14,059 bases of DNA from Paracoccaceae bacterium (GTDB lineage Bacteria > Pseudomonadota > Alphaproteobacteria > Rhodobacterales > Rhodobacteraceae): positions 1 through 14,059 of the forward strand of contig JAPOSK010000464.1 of assembly GCA_026709725.1 (NCBI GenBank), in the 5' to 3' direction. Below are positions 8,157 to 14,059 of this stretch, piece by piece. Below the pieces are notes generated by a model. The model saw nothing but the letters and a program-made list of their open reading frames with translations, had not been told where the DNA came from and ran no database searches. Made by a program: the position numbers and the translations under genes. Within the stretch, counting starts at the first letter, position 1, and each line of letters opens with the position of its first letter.

Positions 8157-9178
8157 TGGAACGCATGGAACAATCCAACGTACAGCCAGAAACAGAGGAT
8201 ATGCTACGCATCAGAGGCCAAGATATTCCGGTTATAACGACAACCATGCGGCATCTACAATTGAAGTTCTTTGTAGACAATCCAAGAATTTACTCTGTCT
8301 TGCGTAGGGATAAGAATGTCGAGCCCAGCCAAGAGGACATACAGGCCAAGCTTACTGATATGGAACATGTCAGGGAGCTGATTCAGGACATCCGCCGCGA
8401 TGGTGGTTTGACCGACCCAATCATCGTTCGTCGAGGGACATGGGAGGTGCTGGAGGGAAACAGCCGTCTTGCCGCCTACCGCCGCTTAGCCGAACTTGAC
8501 CCCCTAAAGTGGAGCATGATTAAGGTACGTCTGCTTCCCGAAGATGTTGATGACAAGCTGATCCTGGCCTTGCTGGGGCAGTACCACCTCAAGGGCAAAA
8601 CGGCTTGGCCACCCTTCGAGAAGGCGGGCTTCCTCCACCGTCGCCACATAGAACACAACGTGCCGGTAGACCAGCTAGCACGGGAGGTTGGTGACACCAA
8701 AAACCGCGTGGGTCATCTTCTGAAAGTGTATGATTTCATGTTGCATCATGACCAAGATGAGAAGGACCGCTGGAGCTACTATGATGAGTATTTAAAGTCG
8801 CAGTTCATCAAAAAAGTACGGAATGACGAACTTGACAAAGTGGTGGTGAAGAATATCACGACTGGTGACATACCGAGGGCCGTCGATGTACGTGACAAGC
8901 TTGCTGTGATTTGCAAGATTCCTAAAGTTCTAAAAAAATTCAAATCCGGCAGTTACGATTTTGAAGATGCATATTCAGCGGCAGTTCAAGGCGGGGCTGA
9001 CAGCACACCCTATATGAAATTGTCAAAGTTTCGCTGTTGGCTGGCTACCAAAGAAGCTACGGATGCGCTCTCTAGAACAAGCGGTGAAACCCGTAAAAAA
9101 ATTACTTATGAAATGAAAAGACTGAACGCTATCGTACCAAAAGCACTTAAGAATCTGGAATCACAGGACATAGATTAA
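8156..9178 (+). CDS. ParB/Srx-fold nuclease-like protein 2
   Basis: The 340 residues include an N-terminal ParB-like domain: LKFFVDNPRIY (36-46), an inserted charged segment, IRRDGGLTDPIIV (79-91), and LEGNSRLAAYRRL (99-111). A helical region follows with QYHLKGKTAWPPFEKAGFLH, matching the W-x-P-x-x-K-A-x-x-LH pattern of the first ParB-like protein, then EVGDTKNRVGHLL, which looks like a helix-turn-helix. The C-terminal part is basic and has no name I can give. Its start overlaps the SNF2 stop by one base, and GAAGGTGAG lies just upstream, so the two are very likely co-translated. Two divergent ParB-like copies in one operon, without ParA, suggest heteromeric DNA binding or a modification/sensing role rather than partitioning. 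Confidence 0.85.
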   Translation: MERMEQSNVQPETEDMLRIRGQDIPVITTTMRHLQLKFFVDNPRIYSVLRRDKNVEPSQEDIQAKLTDMEHVRELIQDIRRDGGLTDPIIVRRGTWEVLEGNSRLAAYRRLAELDPLKWSMIKVRLLPEDVDDKLILALLGQYHLKGKTAWPPFEKAGFLHRRHIEHNVPVDQLAREVGDTKNRVGHLLKVYDFMLHHDQDEKDRWSYYDEYLKSQFIKKVRNDELDKVVVKNITTGDIPRAVDVRDKLAVICKIPKVLKKFKSGSYDFEDAYSAAVQGGADSTPYMKLSKFRCWLATKEATDALSRTSGETRKKITYEMKRLNAIVPKALKNLESQDID

Positions 9179-9221
9179 ACAGACCCAGAAATCCAATAAT
9201 CACGCAAGGAAATACGGAATC

Positions 9222-9644
9222 ATGACAGCACACAAAGACATTTCGGTAATCGAGATTGACTTCGATGTATATCAGAGCATCGTAGCAAGGCAGCGGGGGT
9301 TTGATGACTCGCCCAATGCAGTTCTGCGTCGGGTTTTTGACTTGCCAACTGAATCAACAGAACTTGCACCCGGCAATGTTGGGGCAATGATGGAGTTGGA
9401 GATTGCCCCGGATAATGTTGAGTTACCGCATGGAACAGAACTGCGGATGGAATATTGGGGCATCCGGCACACCGGCAAGATCCAAAACGGGGAATGGATT
9501 ATCAAAGGAAAACACGTCAAGTCACCATCAGCTGCTGCCATAGAAGTTGCGGGTGGTGTTTCCTTGAACGGTTGGAAATATTGGTGGGTTAAGCGCCCTA
9601 GCGACAAAACCTTTATCCCACTGGAATCACTGAGGTATCAATGA
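9222..9644 (+). CDS. SeqA-like ribbon-helix-helix plus RAMA-domain protein
   Basis: This 140-residue protein has two recognisable parts. Residues 8-41 (SVIEIDFDVYQSIVARQRG, then SPNAVLRRVFDL) resemble the N-terminal ribbon-helix-helix/oligomerisation segment of SeqA, with its IEVDDELY...ILRRML pattern. Residues 70-140 fit the RAMA/DUF4357-like domain: GTELRMEYWG, a GKIQNGEWI strand pair, KSPSAAA (100-106) and the hallmark LNGWKYWWV (115-123). RAMA domains are predicted readers of modified or methylated DNA and are often fused to methylases or nucleases; here the domain is fused to a DNA-binding dimeriser. The gene is 43 bases after the second ParB-like gene, preceded by AAGGAAA. A role as sensor of modified DNA, or as local repressor of the divergent promoters, is inference. 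Confidence 0.75.
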   Translation: MTAHKDISVIEIDFDVYQSIVARQRGFDDSPNAVLRRVFDLPTESTELAPGNVGAMMELEIAPDNVELPHGTELRMEYWGIRHTGKIQNGEWIIKGKHVKSPSAAAIEVAGGVSLNGWKYWWVKRPSDKTFIPLESLRYQ

Positions 9645-9877
9645 TATCTGTATATAATCTTATCCATGTTGCATGTCGGAATGATGGGTTTGATGCCATC
9701 AGCGAAGGATATGGCAACGGAAGCAATCAGCTCAATTCCAGAACCTGCTCGTATTGGTCAGTGCAAACTTATCACAACGGGCGCGGTCTCCGTATGGTGA
9801 ACTCGGAAATCTATAAGTCACTGATCATCTCCAATCTCTATCAAAATCACATAATTCCCATATCAGCAATTTGGTAA
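9641..9877 (+). CDS. possible small protein at the operon end, unrecognised
   Basis: This 78-residue frame overlaps the RAMA-protein stop by four bases (ATGA), and GAGG lies 5 bases before its ATG, a typical translationally coupled arrangement. The product is rich in Asn, Ser and Tyr, with no signal peptide, no convincing membrane span and no motif I can name (it includes SEGYGNGSNQ and SYWSVQTYHNGRG). It may be a real small gene, the 5' remnant of a longer truncated one, or a chance frame. Only the start context supports it. Confidence 0.35.
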   Translation: MISVYNLIHVACRNDGFDAISEGYGNGSNQLNSRTCSYWSVQTYHNGRGLRMVNSEIYKSLIISNLYQNHIIPISAIW

Positions 9878-9913
9878 AAAATGAGCCTCGTTTCCTGAAT
9901 TTTTGCAACAAAT

Positions 9914-9942
9914 CCGATCCGACTATGGGCAGTTCCGATCGG
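9914..9942 (-). terminator. weak hairpin between converging units
   Basis: CCGATC (9914-9919) pairs with GATCGG (9937-9942) around a 17-base loop. It lies just after the livM stop on the minus strand and is followed there by ATTTGTT; on the plus strand it is followed by TTTCCC. The two units converge here, so a bidirectional terminator would be expected. The short stem and poor U tracts make this a weak candidate. Confidence 0.3.
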
Positions 9943-9949
9943 TTTCCCG

Positions 9950-11257
9950 TCACTTCCCCGGCAACAGGCCGCGGGGAAACCAGCGGATGACCACAAGGAG
10001 AATGACACCCATGGCGATGTGCCGCATGTGTGCGGCGTTCTGGAGGAGCTGCTGACGGATGGGATTCTCATTGGCCATGATCGACGTCAGCTGATCGACA
10101 AGCCAGATGCCGGCCGGCTCGGCCTCGACCCAGGTGAACCAGACGAGAAATCCACCAAGAACGGCACCCCGGTTGTTGCCTGAACCGCCGACGATTGTCA
10201 TAACCCATATGAGGAAGGTGAATCGCATGGGTTGATACGAAACCGGGGTCAGCTGTCCATCAAGCGTGGTCAGCATGGCACCGGCAATGCCGATAACCAT
10301 GGAGCCCAGGATGAACACCTGCAGACGGCGGTGGACAACATCCTTGCCAAGAGCACGGGCGGCATCCTCGTTGTCACGAATGGCGAGCATCATGCGTCCC
10401 CATGGCGAATTGAGAGATCTCTCCGAGAGCATGATGATCAGGAGCAGGACAAGGAAAAAGAGGCCTGCGTAGCAGAGTTTGACGAAGATGCCCGACAGAG
10501 GCGCAATGTCACCACCAAGCCGGTTCGCCAGCGTCATGAACCAGGGGGACTGCTGCAACTCGATTTCAAGGGGAACGGGTCGGGGCAGGCCAATGACGTT
10601 CTTGACGCCGCGGGTGAGCCAATCCTCATTCTTGATGATTGCAATCAGAATCTCGGAAATCCCAAGCGTGGCGATTGCCAGATAATCGGATCTGAGGCCA
10701 AGTGTGATCCTGCCAATGCACCATGCGGCTCCTGCTGCAAGGAGACCCCCCGCCAGCCATGAGAGCAGGATGGGCAGACCGAGCCCGCCCAGAAACCCCG
10801 TCACAGTCGGATTGATTGCCTCGATGGCCTCTGTTGCCGGCAGATAGGTCTGCCGTATGATGATGAGCCCCAGGGCGACAATCAGCGCAACGGTCAGCGT
10901 CCGAAGTCTGCGATTGGTGATTTTTTTGCAGGCGATGCGAATGGCAAGCAGAGTGGCGAGAAGGGTCAGTCCTGCCACAAGAAGTCCGGTGCTGCCAGCC
11001 TGCCATGCTTCGATGACGGGGGGATGGGAGACAATGACAGCTGCGAGACCGCCGAGGGCGGCAAAGCCCATGATTCCGGCATTGAAGAGCCCGGCATAAC
11101 CCCACTGGATATTGACTCCCTGGGACATGATGGCGGAGATGAGACAGAGGTTGAGAATTGCCAGGGAAAGGTTCCAGCTCTGGAAGAGACCAACGATCAT
11201 GAAAAGGCCGAACATGACGGCATAGAGGGAGAAAACGCGGGTCCGGCTGGTGGTCAT
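9950..11257 (-). CDS. livM: branched-chain amino acid ABC transporter permease LivM
   Basis: This 435-residue inner-membrane protein is the second permease of a high-affinity amino acid importer of the Liv type. It has about ten hydrophobic segments, a family-typical QWGYAGLFNAGIMGFAALGG stretch near residues 51-70, LRSDYLAIATLGISEI in the middle, and the cytoplasmic EAA-type loop WGRMMLAIRDNEDAARALGKD that docks on the ATPases. It is longer than many LivM proteins but similar to the E. coli one. Its ATG overlaps the livH stop by four bases (ATGA), with AGGGA upstream. It is the last gene of the operon. The true substrate is uncertain, because Liv-family importers also carry other amino acids, amides or urea. 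Confidence 0.93.
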   Translation of the reverse strand: MTTSRTRVFSLYAVMFGLFMIVGLFQSWNLSLAILNLCLISAIMSQGVNIQWGYAGLFNAGIMGFAALGGLAAVIVSHPPVIEAWQAGSTGLLVAGLTLLATLLAIRIACKKITNRRLRTLTVALIVALGLIIIRQTYLPATEAIEAINPTVTGFLGGLGLPILLSWLAGGLLAAGAAWCIGRITLGLRSDYLAIATLGISEILIAIIKNEDWLTRGVKNVIGLPRPVPLEIELQQSPWFMTLANRLGGDIAPLSGIFVKLCYAGLFFLVLLLIIMLSERSLNSPWGRMMLAIRDNEDAARALGKDVVHRRLQVFILGSMVIGIAGAMLTTLDGQLTPVSYQPMRFTFLIWVMTIVGGSGNNRGAVLGGFLVWFTWVEAEPAGIWLVDQLTSIMANENPIRQQLLQNAAHMRHIAMGVILLVVIRWFPRGLLPGK

Positions 11258-12273
11258 ACCGATTTCCCTGCAAAAAGTCCGGTGGGTCTGATGAGAAGCA
11301 CGAGGACCAGGATGAGGAAGCTGACTGCAAATTTGTATTCGGTGGAGAGAACCTGCATGAGGGTGCCGGGTTCAAGTCTCTCCGGGAGCAGATAGGCCAG
11401 AAAGCGTTTGTAGGCATAGGTCAGGGCGATTTCCGAAAAGGAAACAACGAAACCGCCAAAAAGGGCACCAAGCGGATTGCCAAGACCCCCCACGATGGCT
11501 GCAGCGAATGTCGGCAGGAGGAGGGAGAAGTAGACAAAGGGCAGATAGCCCTTGTCGAGACCGTAGAGCACGCCGGCGACAGTTGCGAGAATGGCAACAA
11601 TCGACCAGGTCAGCATCACGACGATTTCAGGATTGATGCCGGAAAGTTGTGCCAGTTCCTTGTTGTCCGAATAGGCACGCATGGCTTTGCCCGTGCGGGT
11701 CCGGTAGAGAAAGATCATCAGGGCAAGAACAAGAAGGGCCGTCACCACCAGCGTGACCACCTGTGTGACGCGAATCGAGAGCCCCTCGGCCAGATCGAAG
11801 GCCTCGCGCACATCCCGGGCCCGCACAAGAAACCGCTCGCCATCGGCAAAGTTTCGCTCGCCGGGTCCGAGGACGAGACGGACAATCCCCTGAAGAATAA
11901 ACATGATGCCAACCGAGGCGATGATCATGGATTCCGGCGCCGCACGCGTGCGGCGCAGGGGTCGATAGATCACACGGTCAAAACAGATCAGGAGGAGCAT
12001 GGTCAGCAGGCCGGCCAGCGGCAGGGTCAGCAACGCGGTCGGCAGGGGATGAATTGAGATGCCTGCCGCCTGCAGGGTCCATGTGCAAAGGATGGCCGCC
12101 ATTGCGCCGAATGCCATGGTGTCGCCATGGGCGAAATTGGAAAAGCGCAGAATCCCGTAAACAAGGGTGACGCCGAGTGCGGCCAGTCCCAGCTGGCTGC
12201 CGTAGACAAGTGCCGGAACAATGACAAAGTTGCCCAGCAGGACCGCAGCATTCGCAAGGTCAATGCCTGTCAC
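11254..12273 (-). CDS. livH: branched-chain amino acid ABC transporter permease LivH
   Basis: This is the 339-residue first permease of the Liv-type importer. The N-terminus carries SQLGLAALGVTLVYGILRFSNFAHGD, trimmed here to its key element RFSNFAHGD, the hallmark of LivH. About eight hydrophobic segments follow. The EAA-type loop is TRTGKAMRAYSDNKELAQLSGI, with G and the acidic residues placed as in the family. GGLGNPLGALFGG precedes the C-terminal spans. The start is GTG at 12271-12273, chosen because GGGAG lies 7 bases upstream. A small 56-base gap separates it from livF, the only loose junction inside the ATPase-permease part. The stop overlaps livM by four bases. Confidence 0.93.
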   Translation of the reverse strand: MTGIDLANAAVLLGNFVIVPALVYGSQLGLAALGVTLVYGILRFSNFAHGDTMAFGAMAAILCTWTLQAAGISIHPLPTALLTLPLAGLLTMLLLICFDRVIYRPLRRTRAAPESMIIASVGIMFILQGIVRLVLGPGERNFADGERFLVRARDVREAFDLAEGLSIRVTQVVTLVVTALLVLALMIFLYRTRTGKAMRAYSDNKELAQLSGINPEIVVMLTWSIVAILATVAGVLYGLDKGYLPFVYFSLLLPTFAAAIVGGLGNPLGALFGGFVVSFSEIALTYAYKRFLAYLLPERLEPGTLMQVLSTEYKFAVSFLILVLVLLIRPTGLFAGKSV

Positions 12274-12329
12274 TGGCCCGCTCCCGCTGTTGGCTGTGGA
12301 AGATGGTGGGGCGTTTCAGGGTCATGATC

Positions 12330-13034
12330 CTACCCGCCCAGAAACGACTTGCGCACATCGGGATTGGCGAGGAGGCGTTTGCCGGTATCCTCGTAACGGT
12401 TCCGGCCCTGGACCAGAACGTACCCCCGGTTTGCAATCTCGAGAGCGCGCCGCGCATTTTGTTCACAGAGGAGAATGGCAACTCCTGTCCGGGCGATCTC
12501 CACAATCATTGCAAAGAGTGTGTCCATGACAATGGGAGAGACGCCAGCGGTGGGTTCATCAAGAAGCAGGAACCTGGGTCGGGTCATCATGGCCCGACCG
12601 ACAGCGACCTGCTGGCGTTGGCCCCCGGAGAGATTCCCGGCGAGTGTGCTTCGAAGCTCTGACAGGGCCGGAAACATGTCATAGGTGACGCCAAGCGCTT
12701 CTGTGAAGCCCGCAGGGTTCCGATAGGCGCCCATCTCCAGGTTTTCCTCAACGGTCAGTGAGGGGAAGATATTGTTGACCTGCGGAACAAAAGCCATTCC
12801 GAGCGCAACCCGATCCTGCGCAGCCATGCGGCTGATGTCCCGATCACCGAGCATGACCCGACCCCGGATCAGTTCGACCAGACCGAAGATGGCCTTCATT
12901 GCCGTCGACTTGCCGGCACCGTTGGGACCAACGATCACGGAGATTTCTCCCGCATCCACGGCCAGACTGCAGCCATGGCATATGACGGTCTCGCCGTATG
13001 CGACTGTCAGATTCTCCGCGACAAGTCCGCTCAT
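12330..13034 (-). CDS. livF: branched-chain amino acid ABC transporter ATP-binding protein LivF
   Basis: This is one of the two cytoplasmic ATPases that power the Liv importer, 234 residues, the normal LivF size. Walker A is GPNGAGKST, the Q-loop region reads FVPQVNNIFPSLTVEENL, the ABC signature is LSGGQRQQ, and Walker B is FLLLDEPTAGVSP. The switch position reads LLCEQN, with Gln where most ABC ATPases have His, which is normal for LivF and helps tell it from LivG. The start overlaps the livG stop by four bases (ATGA), with GAGGG just upstream. Confidence 0.95.
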   Translation of the reverse strand: MSGLVAENLTVAYGETVICHGCSLAVDAGEISVIVGPNGAGKSTAMKAIFGLVELIRGRVMLGDRDISRMAAQDRVALGMAFVPQVNNIFPSLTVEENLEMGAYRNPAGFTEALGVTYDMFPALSELRSTLAGNLSGGQRQQVAVGRAMMTRPRFLLLDEPTAGVSPIVMDTLFAMIVEIARTGVAILLCEQNARRALEIANRGYVLVQGRNRYEDTGKRLLANPDVRKSFLGG

Positions 13035-13810
13035 GAACCCTCGACATCGCTGGCGGATTTTGCTCCAAGATACGCCTGGATCACGTCCTCGTTCGCCATG
13101 ATTTCATCCATGGAGCCTTCGGCAAGCAGACGGCCCTCAGCCATACAGATCACCCGATGGCAGAGACGGGAAACAAAAGCCATATCGTGCTCAATCAGAA
13201 AGAATGTGACCCCCTGGTGTTCGTTCATATGCCGGATCGAGTCACCAATTTTTTTCAGAAGTGTTCGATTGACTCCGGCACCGATTTCATCAAGAAAGAC
13301 CAGCGATGCCCTGGTCATCATCGTGCGGCCCAGCTCGAGAAGTTTTTTCTGCCCACCGGAGAGTTTGCCGGCCGGCAAATCGGCAACAGGGTCAAGATCG
13401 AGAAAACCGATGATTTCATCGGCCTGCGTGCGCAGCATCGCCTCCTCGCGGTTGATGCGATGACGGTTGATCCAGCTCTGAACAATTCGTTCGCCGGACT
13501 GCTGTGCCGGCACGACCATCAGATTCTCCCGCACCGTCAGTGATGAGAACTCATGGGCAATCTGGAAGGTTCGAACTGCCCCTTTGGCAAACAGCCGGTG
13601 CGGAGGCAGGGCGGTGATATCATGGCCAGCGAGGCGAACCTGGCCCGCCTGCGGCTGACAAAATCCGGTTATGGTATTGAAGAGCGTTGTCTTGCCGGCA
13701 CCATTGGGGCCAATCAGACCGGTGATTGTTCCTGCCTCAACATGCAATGAAACATCACTGACGGCAACAGAATCACCAAACTGGACACGGATTCTCTCAA
13801 TGTCCAACAT
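13031..13810 (-). CDS. livG: branched-chain amino acid ABC transporter ATP-binding protein LivG
   Basis: This is the second ATPase of the importer, 259 residues from the chosen start. Walker A is GPNGAGKTT, the signature is LSGGQKKLLELGR, Walker B is LVFLDEIGAGVN, and the switch His is in FFLIEHDM. The DEIGAGVNRTL form differs from the common DEPxAGLNP but retains the catalytic Glu, and I believe it marks a LivG subtype. An upstream ATG at 13825 adds five residues. I prefer 13810 because LivG proteins usually begin MLxVE-like and because the 13825 start sits 3 bases from a perfect 13-bp hairpin that would block ribosome access. Its stop overlaps livF by four bases. Confidence 0.93.
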   Translation of the reverse strand: MLDIERIRVQFGDSVAVSDVSLHVEAGTITGLIGPNGAGKTTLFNTITGFCQPQAGQVRLAGHDITALPPHRLFAKGAVRTFQIAHEFSSLTVRENLMVVPAQQSGERIVQSWINRHRINREEAMLRTQADEIIGFLDLDPVADLPAGKLSGGQKKLLELGRTMMTRASLVFLDEIGAGVNRTLLKKIGDSIRHMNEHQGVTFFLIEHDMAFVSRLCHRVICMAEGRLLAEGSMDEIMANEDVIQAYLGAKSASDVEGS

Positions 13811-13828
13811 GACGCGGAGTGCCATCCC

Positions 13829-13858
13829 GCACCGGCCTGACCATCGTCAGGCCGGTGC
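13829..13858 (-). other. strong intercistronic hairpin between livK and livG
   Basis: GCACCGGCCTGAC (13829-13841) and GTCAGGCCGGTGC (13846-13858) are perfect complements around a 4-base loop. On the minus strand the hairpin starts 17 bases after the livK stop and ends just before livG. No U tract follows, so it is not a textbook terminator. Such structures after periplasmic binding-protein genes commonly protect the upstream mRNA and reduce read-through, giving more binding protein than transporter. Confidence 0.7.
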
Positions 13859-13875
13859 AGTGTGTGTCTTGCGGA

Positions 13876-14059
13876 CTAGCGGAAGCGGACCGTCGTAATC
13901 GTCCCGTCCCTGATCTCGACCTCGCGGTAATTGCCGGCCGGCTCTCCACTGCCAATCAGTTCAACTGCCGAGGCGCCAACGTAATTGACGCAACCCCCCC
14001 CAGCGACAATGGTGAGTGCCTTTCCTAGATCAACCTGCTAGATTTCCTCACCGGGTGCG
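13876..14059 (-). pseudogene. branched-chain amino acid ABC transporter substrate-binding protein, C-terminus with in-frame TAG
   Basis: Reading the minus strand from the right edge to the TAG at 13876-13878 gives 60 sense or stop codons of a LivK/Peripla_BP_6-type periplasmic binding protein. The hallmark C-terminal pattern is present: VNYVGASAVELIGSGEPAG, then NYREVEIRDGTITTVRFR and the stop. Upstream in the same frame APGEEI is followed by a TAG codon (minus strand, 14038-14040) and then QVDLGKALTIVAGGG. The matches to the family on both sides of the TAG are in one frame, so this is a nonsense change or sequencing error and not a frameshift. If real, it would remove about the last 53 residues, including a core part of the C-terminal lobe. 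Position next to livG makes this the cognate binding protein. Confidence 0.7.

Noticed and set aside
5239..9178. Plasmid partition locus because of the ParB-like genes
   Set aside because: No ParA, replication gene or parS-like repeat array is present; the partners are nuclease, SNF2 and RAMA proteins.
10626..11417. Minus-strand 263-codon frame overlapping livM and livH
   Set aside because: It is Ser/Arg/His/Pro-rich and out of frame with the two permeases; a typical shadow in GC-rich DNA.
13031..13810. LivG Walker B reading DEIGAGVN as a defective ATPase
   Set aside because: The Asp and catalytic Glu are intact, and a DE(V/I)GAGVN form is, as I recall, found in a LivG subtype.
13994..14001. 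Run of eight C that might cause a frameshift in livK
   Set aside because: Family-like sequence continues in the same frame on both sides, so no frameshift is indicated; only the TAG further upstream is anomalous.
1..14059. CRISPR array, tRNA or rRNA genes, insertion sequences
   Set aside because: I saw no regularly spaced repeats, cloverleaf, rRNA segments, transposase or terminal inverted repeats.

Overview
This window looks like a chromosomal segment of an alphaproteobacterium, perhaps Rhodospirillales-like. That placement is inference: it rests on the style of the miaB and liv proteins and the moderately high GC of the two flanks, and no rRNA or other phylogenetic marker is present. Housekeeping genes lie at both ends, and between them sits a block of about 8 kb of unusual genes, part of it with visibly lower GC.

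Left flank (1-996, minus): the N-terminal 332 codons of miaB, the radical-SAM tRNA methylthiotransferase, running off the left edge. Next come about 750 bases with no convincing gene (997-1746), whose base composition drops to AT-rich from roughly position 1300.

Centre (1747-9877): two divergent transcription units share a control region of about 355 bases. The minus unit encodes a radical SAM protein with a B12-binding-like N-terminus, followed 2 bases later by an Hsp90/GHKL-type ATPase. The plus unit is tightly packed: ParB-like protein 1, a small PD-(D/E)XK nuclease-like protein, a compact SNF2 helicase, ParB-like protein 2, a protein joining a SeqA-like ribbon-helix-helix to a RAMA-type modified-DNA reader, and a possible 78-residue tail ORF. 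I recognise the families but not this combination as a named system. DNA translocation, nuclease, ParB/Srx-fold, modified-base-reader and chaperone-ATPase parts suggest an uncharacterised DNA-modification or anti-phage defence module. No methyltransferase, integrase, transposase, tRNA or CRISPR array is visible.

Right flank (9950-14059, minus): a branched-chain amino acid type ABC importer in the order livK (C-terminus only), livG, livF, livH, livM. Four-base ATGA overlaps join livG to livF and livH to livM. A perfect 13-bp hairpin separates livK from livG, which fits differential expression of the binding protein. The visible livK C-terminus carries an in-frame TAG, so the binding protein may be broken or the base may be an error.
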